This document shows, piece after piece, positions 18,205 to 25,897 of a DNA stretch of 64,000 bases. Both the position numbers and the translations under genes were made by a program. The stretch lies in contig CANGNV010000003.1 in NCBI GenBank assembly GCA_947455485.1, positions 1-64,000 on the forward strand, in the 5' to 3' direction. Positions within the stretch are counted from its first letter, which is position 1. Each line of letters begins with the position of its first letter. The DNA comes from Burkholderiaceae bacterium. Lineage in GTDB: Bacteria > Pseudomonadota > Gammaproteobacteria > Burkholderiales > Burkholderiaceae. Under the pieces are notes generated by a model. The model searched no databases and had not been told where the DNA came from. It saw only the letters and a program-made list of their open reading frames with translations.

Positions 18205-18229
18205 CTTCTCAGAATCGCTTTCTGGGAAG
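18205..18229 (+). other. Intercistronic hairpin before AAA gene
   Basis: CTTCTCAGAA-TCGCT-TTCTGGGAAG forms a 10-bp stem with one G-U pair, followed by GGCTTTAAAAACC rather than a U-run. It could be a processing or attenuation element setting the ratio between the 50-residue protein and the ATPase. Confidence 0.5.
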
Positions 18230-18263
18230 GGCTTTAAAAACCTAATAGACGAGGAAGTCAAAA

Positions 18264-20519
18264 ATGAATCTAGATCAACTATTAAATGCAAATGAACAGA
18301 ACTCAGAAGATCCGGGAGTGGTCGAAAAATTAACACCTGCTGAAAGCCTGGCTTTTCGTAAAGAGCGCCAGTTAAAGCTTAAAAAGGAAAAGTATCTCTC
18401 TATAGACCAAATACCTCAAGAGCAGCTAGAGGATGTAATAGATGCAGATGCTTCATACGCCCAGTGGTTGCGTGTAGTGTTGTTACGCACTCTTTTAAAT
18501 ACTAGTGCACTCAATAATCTAAAGTCATCTTATACATTTTGTAGTGCTAAGTTATACGGTTTTATGGGCTTCAGAAATTTTGAGGAATATTCAAAAAAGC
18601 GTGATTTGACAGAGTTGCGCGCTGATCTCTTGTTGATTTTGAGTGTATGGGAGTGTGAGCTTGGTGCTGGGTCCCGCTTCCCCAAAAATCTGACCCGTAA
18701 TTTAGAGGTCCTTGGAGAGATGGCCAACCTGACCCCTACAGAGCTGGAGGTATTGGGGCTAACAATCTTGATCCATAGCGAAGCAATTTTGCTCGAGTGT
18801 ACGGATTTGATTGGAGAGTCTGTGTCGGCATTTTCGGTTGCCAAGATCTATGCACCTATGCTGGGTGTGAAAAGTGCGCAGTTGGAATCGGTGTTCGATG
18901 AGCACTCCACTCTGAGTCGAACCGGCTTGATTTCACTGGATCATCGTGGTGAGGGCAATATTCGTTCGCGCGTCGATTTAATTACTTGGACATTTGCCAA
19001 GCGGGCGGTGATGTATCAACACAATGCTCGTGACTTAATTAAGGCATATGTGCGGCCGGTTAATGACGGTGATTTGCAAATGGTTGATTTTGATCACATT
19101 AAAGAGCGTGCCCAAGCAGTAAAGGCCTATTTGCAAGATGTCGTTGAGCAAGGCAAGTCCGGAGTCAATATCTTGATTTACGGTCGCCCAGGTACAGGTA
19201 AAACCGAATTTTCAAAGCTTATGAGCAAGGAGCTTGGTTGCGAATTGATGGAGGTTGCTGCAACTAATGTCGCGGGAAACCCTGTTACTCCTATGCGCCG
19301 CTTACGCAGTTATCGTGCAGCGCAATCCCTTTTTCAGAAGGGTAGTACCGTTATCTTGTTCGATGAATGTGAGGAGGTATTGACGGGTCGTTCGCGTCCG
19401 TTGGCAGATGATGAGGCAACCATGGCGCAAAAATCATGGATAAATCTGACTCTGGAAAGTAATGCATTGCCAGCAATCTGGGTGGCTAATTCAATTGACT
19501 CCTTTGACCAGGCTTATATTCGCCGTTTTGATATGTGTTTTGAGATGCCTAATCCCGATGAGGCTCAGCGTCGCAATATGTTAACCAAGATGTGCGGGGA
19601 AGTTTTGGGGCAGCAAATTATTGGCGATATTGCTAAAAATAAAAATACATCTCCCGCCCTGGTGGTGAAGACTGCTCAGGTAGTGAAGGCCTTGGCAGAT
19701 AACAAAACTGTAGCTGAGCGCAACGAGTTGGCATTGATGTTGGTGAACGATAAATTGCAAGCGCAGGGCGCTACTCAGGTTCAAACCTTTGACTCCGGAT
19801 CGCTTGGTTTGGGTTTTAAGCCTGACATGGTTAATTCCACAGTCAATATTCAGAATTTGCTTGATGGTGTAGCGCAAACCCGTGAAGCGCGAATCTGTGC
19901 CTGGGGGCCTCCTGGCACAGGGAAAACCGCTTTTGGTAAGTGGATGGCAGATCAGCTTGGTATTGCTCATATGGTATTGAAGGCCTCTGACTTATTGGGG
20001 TCACATGTGGGTGAAACGGAGCAAAAAATTGCTGGTGCATTTGCGGCGGCAAAACATCAGAAAGCGCTATTACAGTTTGATGAGGTTGATACCTTTCTCA
20101 TTGCCCGCACAAACGCAAAGCAAAGCTGGGAAATTAGCATGGTGAATGAAATGCTGACCCAAATGGAGTGCTTTAAAGGTGTCTTTATTGCATCCACCAA
20201 CTTGTTCGATAACTTGGATGAGGCGGCACTACGTCGTTTCGATATCAGCCTAAAGTTCGACTTTATGAAGCAAGAGCAGGCATGGGAGATGTTTATTGCT
20301 ACTTGCGAAACATTGCAATTACCAATTGGCGGTGTAGAGGTGAAGTCTCGCTTTCACGAATTACGCAACCTCACGCCTGGAGACTTCGAGCAGCTCGGTC
20401 GTCAAAGTCGTTTTCTCAAGCTCCAATCTGCGAATGATGCCCTTGAGGTGTTGGGTAAAGCGGTTGGCGTTAAAAAGTCCTGCCATTCACGCCAAATTGG
20501 ATTCCTAGCGGCCGCCTAG
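18264..20519 (+). CDS. Double-AAA+ ATPase
   Basis: 751 residues, start preceded by AGGAAG. The N-terminal 280 residues are helical and unassigned. AAA module 1 has Walker A GRPGTGKTEF near 306, Walker B ILFDECEEV near 363 and the arginine segment RRFDMCFEMPNPDEAQR near 420. AAA module 2 has Walker A GPPGTGKTAFGK near 547, Walker B LLQFDEVDTFL near 602 and RRFDISLKF near 656. Both modules look catalytically intact. This is SpoVK/COG0464-like, of the classic remodelling type, acting on protein or protein-nucleic-acid complexes. It is flanked by operator sites 2 and 3. Confidence 0.9.
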   Translation: MNLDQLLNANEQNSEDPGVVEKLTPAESLAFRKERQLKLKKEKYLSIDQIPQEQLEDVIDADASYAQWLRVVLLRTLLNTSALNNLKSSYTFCSAKLYGFMGFRNFEEYSKKRDLTELRADLLLILSVWECELGAGSRFPKNLTRNLEVLGEMANLTPTELEVLGLTILIHSEAILLECTDLIGESVSAFSVAKIYAPMLGVKSAQLESVFDEHSTLSRTGLISLDHRGEGNIRSRVDLITWTFAKRAVMYQHNARDLIKAYVRPVNDGDLQMVDFDHIKERAQAVKAYLQDVVEQGKSGVNILIYGRPGTGKTEFSKLMSKELGCELMEVAATNVAGNPVTPMRRLRSYRAAQSLFQKGSTVILFDECEEVLTGRSRPLADDEATMAQKSWINLTLESNALPAIWVANSIDSFDQAYIRRFDMCFEMPNPDEAQRRNMLTKMCGEVLGQQIIGDIAKNKNTSPALVVKTAQVVKALADNKTVAERNELALMLVNDKLQAQGATQVQTFDSGSLGLGFKPDMVNSTVNIQNLLDGVAQTREARICAWGPPGTGKTAFGKWMADQLGIAHMVLKASDLLGSHVGETEQKIAGAFAAAKHQKALLQFDEVDTFLIARTNAKQSWEISMVNEMLTQMECFKGVFIASTNLFDNLDEAALRRFDISLKFDFMKQEQAWEMFIATCETLQLPIGGVEVKSRFHELRNLTPGDFEQLGRQSRFLKLQSANDALEVLGKAVGVKKSCHSRQIGFLAAA

Positions 20520-20564
20520 GCAGTAGACCACCTTTAGAGGGTGCTAGCTATATTTTTCAGAAGA

Positions 20565-20597
20565 AATCCTAAATGACAAATATCGTCATTTAGGATT
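20565..20597. promoter_or_regulatory. WYL-island inverted repeat, site 3 (perfect 13-7-13)
   Basis: AATCCTAAATGAC-AAATATC-GTCATTTAGGATT: perfect 13-bp arms with a 7-bp spacer, 41 bases before the 164-residue gene. The same architecture and core as site 2, with a different but still complementary outer six bases. Confidence 0.7.
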
Positions 20598-20637
20598 GAT
20601 ATCCTGATGACTCAGTAAATCAAAAAGGTAAATAAAG

Positions 20638-21132
20638 ATGAAAAATCGTAAATACAATTTTGGCAAGTTATTGGCGCAAGCACAGCAGGGGCAACTCGAG
20701 GTTAAAGAGTTAAAGAAAGTCATTAAGGCAGCTCAAGACTTCGGCTTTACGGTAATTGCTGGTCAATTTCAAATGTATGTATATCAGCCGGCCAATATTG
20801 CGCCAGATCACGCACCTGCAGAGGTATTGGCCCGAGTTGCCCAGGGCATCAGTTACCTCAATGCTCATCGCATCCCCCTAACGCGCACTAAGCAAATGCT
20901 TAAACGTCACGGCGTCATCGAAACCATTCATCGCATCACATCGGATGCTATACCTAGTAAAAACCTGGAAATCCTTGCTAGTTCTAACCATCTGTATTTG
21001 TCTGCCGAAGCAATTGTGCTGGATCACCCAGAACTCTTTTCAGAGAAGGTGGTCAGCCTCGCAAAAATCAAGCTGGCAAAGGTCGATGGACACCCCAATT
21101 CTTCCTGTGGCCCATTCTTGTTGGCGGCTTAA
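20638..21132 (+). CDS. Hypothetical 164-residue protein
   Basis: Soluble, basic and helical: MKNRKYNFGKLLAQAQQGQL, ELKKVIKAAQDFGFTV, LTRTKQMLKRHGVIETIHRI. The start is preceded by AAAGGTAAATAAAG. No family is recognised. The central TRTKQMLKRHGV has the look of a helix-turn-helix, which might indicate DNA binding, but this is weak. It is the first gene after operator site 3 and opens the run of six small genes to 23085. Confidence 0.7.
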   Translation: MKNRKYNFGKLLAQAQQGQLEVKELKKVIKAAQDFGFTVIAGQFQMYVYQPANIAPDHAPAEVLARVAQGISYLNAHRIPLTRTKQMLKRHGVIETIHRITSDAIPSKNLEILASSNHLYLSAEAIVLDHPELFSEKVVSLAKIKLAKVDGHPNSSCGPFLLAA

Positions 21133-21171
21133 AACACTCATTAACAATCATTCTCTACAGGAGCTCGCCTT

Positions 21172-21309
21172 ATGAATTCAATCTATCAACAAACCATCGA
21201 TGCCATTCTTCATTTAAGTGCCGAAATATTTTTGGATGCTAATTCAGGTGCCGGTGATGCAATCCAGTCTACGGTTTTATGTGCAACTTCTTCTGGTATG
21301 GAGGCCTAA
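21172..21309 (+). CDS. 45-residue hypothetical protein
   Basis: Short ORF missing from the track: MNSIYQQTIDAILHLSAEIF, ending ATSSGMEA. It has a strong ribosome site (CAGGAGCTCGCCTT) 40 bases after the preceding gene. It is predicted amphipathic helical without a clear membrane segment. Its stop abuts the GTG of the next gene at 21310, which supports translation of both. Confidence 0.55.
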   Translation: MNSIYQQTIDAILHLSAEIFLDANSGAGDAIQSTVLCATSSGMEA

Positions 21310-21684
21310 GTGAGTAAGCAAGCCTGCGCATCAATTGCATTAACTAAGACCTTATTGAATAAGGCTCTAGTAATCTCACTGTCGCTCACTTTCTCTACAT
21401 CTATTTTTGCCACTACTGAAGATCCACACCAACAATTTTCGGTGAATAAAAATAACACCAATAAATCAACCATTACTTGGCGTCCGGTTGTCGATGTTCA
21501 GGCTGAGTGCGAAAAGGAAAGTAAACGCTTGGGATATGGTGGGTTTGGCTATTCCGTAGAGGCGTGCTCCTTCTGGGACAAGAGCCCTTTAAGCAACGTT
21601 TGCACAATCATCACAGCCAAAACTGTCAATTTTCATACCGTGGGGCATGAGATTCGCCATTGCTTTCAAGGCAACTTCCACTAA
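21310..21684 (+). CDS. Secreted protein with HExxH motif
   Basis: 124 residues from GTG 21310, with GGAGG seven bases upstream and no gap to the preceding ORF. A signal peptide ends near STSIFA. The mature part has four cysteines (AECEKE, EACSFW, NVCTII, RHCFQG) and ends with GHEIRHCFQGNFH. HEIRH matches the zinc-binding HExxH pattern of metallopeptidases, with a further histidine at the end. I do not recognise the family. A small periplasmic zinc peptidase is possible but unproven. Confidence 0.65.
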   Translation: MSKQACASIALTKTLLNKALVISLSLTFSTSIFATTEDPHQQFSVNKNNTNKSTITWRPVVDVQAECEKESKRLGYGGFGYSVEACSFWDKSPLSNVCTIITAKTVNFHTVGHEIRHCFQGNFH

Positions 21685-21707
21685 ATTCACAAATAAGAAA
21701 GTCTCAC

Positions 21708-22265
21708 ATGAAGACATTAGCATTCCCCATCATCCTGGCTGTATTACTTAGTGCCTGTAGCAGCGTTGATCCCTATACGAAGCGTGCAAACCAAGAGCGC
21801 GAGATGCAGGAGCGCTATGTGGAGCGAGCAATTAGTAATGCACCACCTTGGATGTTTAAAGTACCCAGTAGTAATTCAGCCATCTATGAGAGTGGGACGG
21901 GTGTAAGTGGAGACTTCTCAATGGCTGAGGTAAAAGCTAAAACAGATGCTTATGCCAAGATTTGCATGATGTTGGGCGGAGCTGTTAGCCAAAAGACAAA
22001 AATCTACCGGACAGATTCCGAGGTAAGCAGTACCGAGTTAAGTGAAATGGCTATGAAGGCAGGGTGCAAGGAGGTTGATTTAACGGGGATTGAGGTGCGT
22101 GATATCAAGCGCACTTCTGAAGGCGGACGTTTTCGTACCTATGTCCTGGTAGCAATGCCAACTGGAGACGCCAATATTTTGCGCAAAGCCAAAGAAGCGC
22201 ATCAGCAAAAGGAGTTGGCAATGCAACGAGCGCCTGAGGCGTTTAAAGAGCTTGATAAGCCATAA
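21708..22265 (+). CDS. LPP20-like lipoprotein
   Basis: About 185 residues from the ATG at 21708 (MKTLAFPIILAVLLSACSS), lipobox LSAC. The track's 21660 start overlaps the previous gene and lacks signal character. The body has a PPWMFKVP segment, then GTGVSGDFSMAEVKAKTDAYAKICMMLGG, the alternating pattern of LPP20-family lipoproteins. The C-terminus is charged (RKAKEAHQQKELAMQRAPEA). It is predicted to be an outer-membrane or periplasmic lipoprotein in the same run as its neighbours. Confidence 0.7.
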   Translation: MKTLAFPIILAVLLSACSSVDPYTKRANQEREMQERYVERAISNAPPWMFKVPSSNSAIYESGTGVSGDFSMAEVKAKTDAYAKICMMLGGAVSQKTKIYRTDSEVSSTELSEMAMKAGCKEVDLTGIEVRDIKRTSEGGRFRTYVLVAMPTGDANILRKAKEAHQQKELAMQRAPEAFKELDKP

Positions 22266-22267
22266 GT

Positions 22268-22543
22268 ATGAATAAGTATTGCTATCGCTTCGCATGCTTG
22301 GTGGCATCTGGAGTGCTTCTTGGATGTGACAGTCCTCCGTCACCAATGTTAAGTTATGACGAGTTAAAGCGTTTCCCAGCACAATGCACAAAGGCCGATC
22401 AGCAACTGAGGCAGCTTCATGCGATCTTGGAAGCGAAGAATTTTGATAGTGATCCAGACAAGCTGAATGATGATGATCGCGCATATAACCGTCGCTTAAA
22501 ATCTACGATTTGGTGGTTTGCCTACGAGTGCGATCAATCATGA
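22268..22543 (+). CDS. Small lipoprotein
   Basis: 91 residues, signal sequence MNKYCYRFACLVASGVLLGC with lipobox VLLGC. The mature part has two further cysteines (PAQCTKAD, AYECDQS) and a helical middle (ADQQLRQLHAILEA). The short lysine-free tail ends WWFAYECDQS. No family can be named. It begins 2 bases after the LPP20-like gene and its stop overlaps the next start (ATGA). Confidence 0.65.
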   Translation: MNKYCYRFACLVASGVLLGCDSPPSPMLSYDELKRFPAQCTKADQQLRQLHAILEAKNFDSDPDKLNDDDRAYNRRLKSTIWWFAYECDQS

Positions 22544-23085
22544 GTCACAGATTAGCTGCGCTACTCATATTGGGGTCGGTGTGCTGTCATTCGGTAATGG
22601 CGGGTTGTGATGTTCGATCGGCTAGCCAGCTTGTCAATGAGCGCGAAGTGGGGTCAGTATTGGATTTGGAGAAATTCAAATCCACAGGAAAGTGTTTGGT
22701 CAGATACCGACTAGTAATTGATGGAATATCCCATAATCTTGAGGCTGAGGAGCTTGGTCTCGAGCAAGAAGATTCCTTATGCTATTACGCCATTGAAAAG
22801 GCGAGGAAAGAATTGCTAGTAAGCCTGGGCGGAAAGTTCCAAACTCAGGCAGTTACGGTATGCAGCGATCAAGCGCCCCCAAGATCAAAGGTTTTGATTG
22901 GTGATGTTGTTTTGGAGAATGAGCTTGCACAAGTGAAGGATCGAAAGTACTTCACCTATCGGAACTCAAAATGCAGGCTATTCGTAGAGCGCCGAGAGTT
23001 AAACCGTAAGCTAGTCGTTAATCATGGGGTAATCTGTCAGCTTGACGATATCAGTGAGAGCTGGCTTGTTGTAGATAAGTGGTGA
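22540..23085 (+). CDS. Secreted cysteine-rich hypothetical protein
   Basis: 181 residues from the ATG at 22540, overlapping the previous stop. The signal peptide MSHRLAALLILGSVCCHSVM likely ends at VMA. The mature region has several cysteines (GCDVRS, GKCLVRYR, LCYYAI, TVCSDQ, KCRLFV, VICQLD), suggesting disulfides in the periplasm, and is beta-rich. No family is recognised. It is the last gene of the run; a 73-bp AT-rich gap follows. Confidence 0.65.
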   Translation: MSHRLAALLILGSVCCHSVMAGCDVRSASQLVNEREVGSVLDLEKFKSTGKCLVRYRLVIDGISHNLEAEELGLEQEDSLCYYAIEKARKELLVSLGGKFQTQAVTVCSDQAPPRSKVLIGDVVLENELAQVKDRKYFTYRNSKCRLFVERRELNRKLVVNHGVICQLDDISESWLVVDKW

Positions 23086-23158
23086 CCGCAGGATGGAGGC
23101 TAAGTACTTTCAGTGGTCCAATATCGCTATAAATTTCTATATTTTTTGAATTGACAAT

Positions 23159-24349
23159 ATGATTACTTTTGCAGAATTTCAAACTCAAGCTCTGGCACGT
23201 GGTTACAAACCCAGAGCTGATAGTTGCAGACCTGAATTGTTCATTATCAATTCAAAAAATCGAGTGAAGGTAGAGATTAATACCAAGTCCAGAACCTACA
23301 TCGCTGGCTATAACATTTCGCCTGAAAACAGGCTTCTGTTAAAGCAAGCTCTCGCATCTTCAGACTTATTTCAAATGAATTTTCTTGGGCGCTCTCTTGC
23401 TTGTGCTCAATATGAGGGCCTGGAAAAGTTTTGGCGTTGGGTATCAATCATTGAGGCAGTTGAATTTATCGCTATAGAGCGGAAATCAGATTCAGTCAGT
23501 CAACCTATTACTGGCGATGCTATTCCGATGGTCAGCTTTCAAGAATTTGCCTCCCAGTGCCAGGCCCGTGGATATAAAGGAAGAATGCAATCAGATCGAC
23601 CTGAACTCTTTGTACTCAAAACTAAAAATGGCGTTAAGGTTCAGCTGAATACCAAGTTAAGAAACTATGGGGCTGGTTATGGCCTTGATGAAGAGGAGCG
23701 ACTTGCTTTGATGGCCGAGCTAACTCGACAGCAAGAGCTTGGAGTCTTTGAATTGATCACTTCCAATACCAAGTCGGCCTTTGCCAGGTATGAGGGAATG
23801 GAGAAGTTTTGGAAGTGGACTGAAATTATTGAGAACATCGACTCTATCGTTGCCTCAACGAGAGGGTTTGCTACAAAATTGTTCACAAGAGATCAGGCGG
23901 ATGAAAGAATTTTTGAAAAAATTGCCAGGACATACCAGTTTGCTATCCGACTAGAGCATCAAAATTTACTCGATACCTCAAGAATACTTTTGGAGGCCGA
24001 TAAATTGGATCATCTTATTACAGTGGGTAAGTCTGCCAATGCTCCAGAGGATAGGCCATACCGGGAGCACATTGTTCCTTGCGTGATGATTCACAATGAG
24101 GTGATTCGACTGCTGCTGGACGCAGGTGTTCGTGAACGCGAAGTGCCAGAGGAAGTAATTCATCAGATTGCAACGTTCATTAAAAATAATTTGGCAATTG
24201 TGCTGATTTGCAAAGAGGAGCAGGAAAAGCTTGATATCACTTTGGGCTTAAGAACATCTATGCCGAAAAATTGGAAATTTGGAGATAGCATATTCGCTCG
24301 ACTAGAGGCCGCAGAATTGGAATGGGAATCCTTTGACGAGGAATCCTGA
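23159..24349 (+). CDS. Hypothetical protein with internal duplication
   Basis: 396 residues. Residues 1-100 and 125-228 are tandem copies of one domain: ARGYKPRADSCRPELFIINS versus ARGYKGRMQSDRPELFVLKT, then YEGLEKFWRWVSIIEAVEFI versus YEGMEKFWKWTEIIENIDSI. The C-terminal 150 residues are a different helical domain with REHIVPCVMIHNEVIRLLLD. No catalytic motif is evident. Soluble, without a signal peptide. The family is not recognised. It has its own AT-rich upstream region. Confidence 0.7.
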   Translation: MITFAEFQTQALARGYKPRADSCRPELFIINSKNRVKVEINTKSRTYIAGYNISPENRLLLKQALASSDLFQMNFLGRSLACAQYEGLEKFWRWVSIIEAVEFIAIERKSDSVSQPITGDAIPMVSFQEFASQCQARGYKGRMQSDRPELFVLKTKNGVKVQLNTKLRNYGAGYGLDEEERLALMAELTRQQELGVFELITSNTKSAFARYEGMEKFWKWTEIIENIDSIVASTRGFATKLFTRDQADERIFEKIARTYQFAIRLEHQNLLDTSRILLEADKLDHLITVGKSANAPEDRPYREHIVPCVMIHNEVIRLLLDAGVREREVPEEVIHQIATFIKNNLAIVLICKEEQEKLDITLGLRTSMPKNWKFGDSIFARLEAAELEWESFDEES

Positions 24350-24426
24350 GTGATGACTCCAAGGTCGAGTGTTATGATGTTTAATGATAGAAATTTGTAT
24401 TAGTTTTTGACTCTCTGGACCTTGTT

Positions 24427-25134
24427 ATGCCGCTTATATTTAGCAACTTATATAAATTAGACGTTATTTGCGATGTTGGCATTACAGGCCCTTTCAACAC
24501 ATCGTGGACAAAATCGTATGTGGCAATTCCTTCCGGAAAGGCAACATCTACGAAGCCAGATGGTGTGGGCTCTGGCCTTAAAATCCGCCCATTAAAGCTC
24601 AAGCCCGGTATTGAGCTAGCTGGATACCAGAATTCCATTGCCGACCTAGTTCCTATGGCCAATTTAAATCATTTGATTTATCTGGTGGTTAGTACGCGTT
24701 ACCCAATGTTTTATGTCGGGGTAACGGAAGGAGGCCTGCGTTCAGGAATATTTGACACCGGGCGCTTAATTCATCACGCACGAAAAATGCTGGCAATTCG
24801 CGAGAGTAGCACCAGTCATACAGGCGGTTGGTTGACTCATGCTATGGAGCGTTACGATGCCAATCTGGCTGCGCATACATTACGCGTTAATGATCAAGAC
24901 TTTCTTCAGGACTTGCTAGGTGATGTTTATATTGCAGTTGGCCATCAAGGCCATGATGCCTGGACTCCTGCTAGTGTTGAGGATACGGTATTGAGTCAGG
25001 TAGAGACAAAATTAAATAGCGATGGAAGGGTGGTTCAAAAAATGAATACTGCAGGCTCTGGACGAGACCCAGTTGATATTGAGCTCCCGGACAATTTTGA
25101 TCGAATTATTCAGGAATCTATTGCGCGGGAATAG
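24427..25134 (+). CDS. Possible GIY-YIG-like protein
   Basis: 235 residues. The central part IYLVVSTRYPMFYVGVTEGG followed by LRSG, GRLIHHARKML recalls a GIY-YIG nuclease: two tyrosine-containing strands, an arginine on the following helix and a histidine. The catalytic GIY tripeptide itself is not intact (YLV), so identity is uncertain. The N-terminal 75 residues (VAIPSGKATSTKPDGVGSGL) and the C-terminus, which has an acidic end, are unassigned. A weak terminator follows at 25150. Confidence 0.5.
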   Translation: MPLIFSNLYKLDVICDVGITGPFNTSWTKSYVAIPSGKATSTKPDGVGSGLKIRPLKLKPGIELAGYQNSIADLVPMANLNHLIYLVVSTRYPMFYVGVTEGGLRSGIFDTGRLIHHARKMLAIRESSTSHTGGWLTHAMERYDANLAAHTLRVNDQDFLQDLLGDVYIAVGHQGHDAWTPASVEDTVLSQVETKLNSDGRVVQKMNTAGSGRDPVDIELPDNFDRIIQESIARE

Positions 25135-25149
25135 CCTGCCAGGGTTATA

Positions 25150-25175
25150 GGGGAAATGGAACCCCATCCCTTTTT
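25150..25175 (+). terminator. Probable terminator
   Basis: GGGGAAATGG-AACC-CCATCCC forms an ATGG/CCAT stem extended by GGG/CCC across a small bulge, followed by TTTTT. It lies just past the GIY-YIG-like gene, before the convergent ExoX-like gene. Confidence 0.5.
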
Positions 25176-25207
25176 GAAAAATACGACGCTAGCAGGCCAA
25201 GTCTGAT

Positions 25208-25864
25208 TTAGGCGTCTAGGGCTTTGCGTAGATACTCAGATACATTTTCTTGACGCAACATCCATTGCTTGTAGTCGGATGGCACTTGGCTAATCAATTC
25301 CCCCTTATGTTTGCCAAAAGGCATAACAGTTGGAATGCGAGCTTTCTCAGACATTTCCCATAAAGCATCTAAAGATGCAGGGTGCAAACGATCAATAATC
25401 TGCCCCAAAATCTTAGAGCAAATCCAAACATCAGCTAATGCGCTATGCGCATCACGAAGTTGTTCTCTAGCAGTAGCCCTTTCAAAGTAATAGAGAAGGG
25501 CACTCTGAGTATGGCTATCTAACTCAGGCCAAAGGCTACGAGTGAGGGCAAGAGTACAAATGCGTTTCACTTCAGGTTTACCAATAGCCTCCCAGTCAAA
25601 ATCAATACTGTGACCAATGATGTACTTAGTGCCAGCAGGCAATCTAAATGAAGTGCTAGCAGGGCAATTAACCAATTCCTCATCCATGATGTGGTGAGTC
25701 GCTAAAGCACCCAAACTAATAGGCTTACCAGGGTTGTAACGCTGCACCCAGGGATTACCAACCGCCAGAGGATTAATCGACGTGACGTCTAAGGATGCGG
25801 CCTCAATAATGACGGCATTGTTCTTGTCAGTTGCTTCTACATCAAAAATAATGGCTTGGGGCAT
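25208..25864 (-). CDS. ExoX-like 3'-5' exonuclease with DUF3820 domain
   Basis: 218 residues from the ATG at 25864 (MPQAIIFDVEATDKNNAVII). DEDDh residues are visible: DVE in IFDVEATD, the aspartate in HSIDFDWEA, and RDAHSALADVWIC. The C-terminal segment MPFGKHKGELISQVPSDYKQWML is the DUF3820 module, as in exodeoxyribonuclease X-like proteins. It removes nucleotides from DNA 3' ends, in repair or defence. The track start at 25885 has no ribosome site. It lies next to the MNT/HEPN pair on the same strand, within 33 bases. Confidence 0.8.
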   Translation of the reverse strand: MPQAIIFDVEATDKNNAVIIEAASLDVTSINPLAVGNPWVQRYNPGKPISLGALATHHIMDEELVNCPASTSFRLPAGTKYIIGHSIDFDWEAIGKPEVKRICTLALTRSLWPELDSHTQSALLYYFERATAREQLRDAHSALADVWICSKILGQIIDRLHPASLDALWEMSEKARIPTVMPFGKHKGELISQVPSDYKQWMLRQENVSEYLRKALDA

Positions 25865-25897
25865 GAGGGCTTCTTTAGGTAACATTTGGTTAGATAG

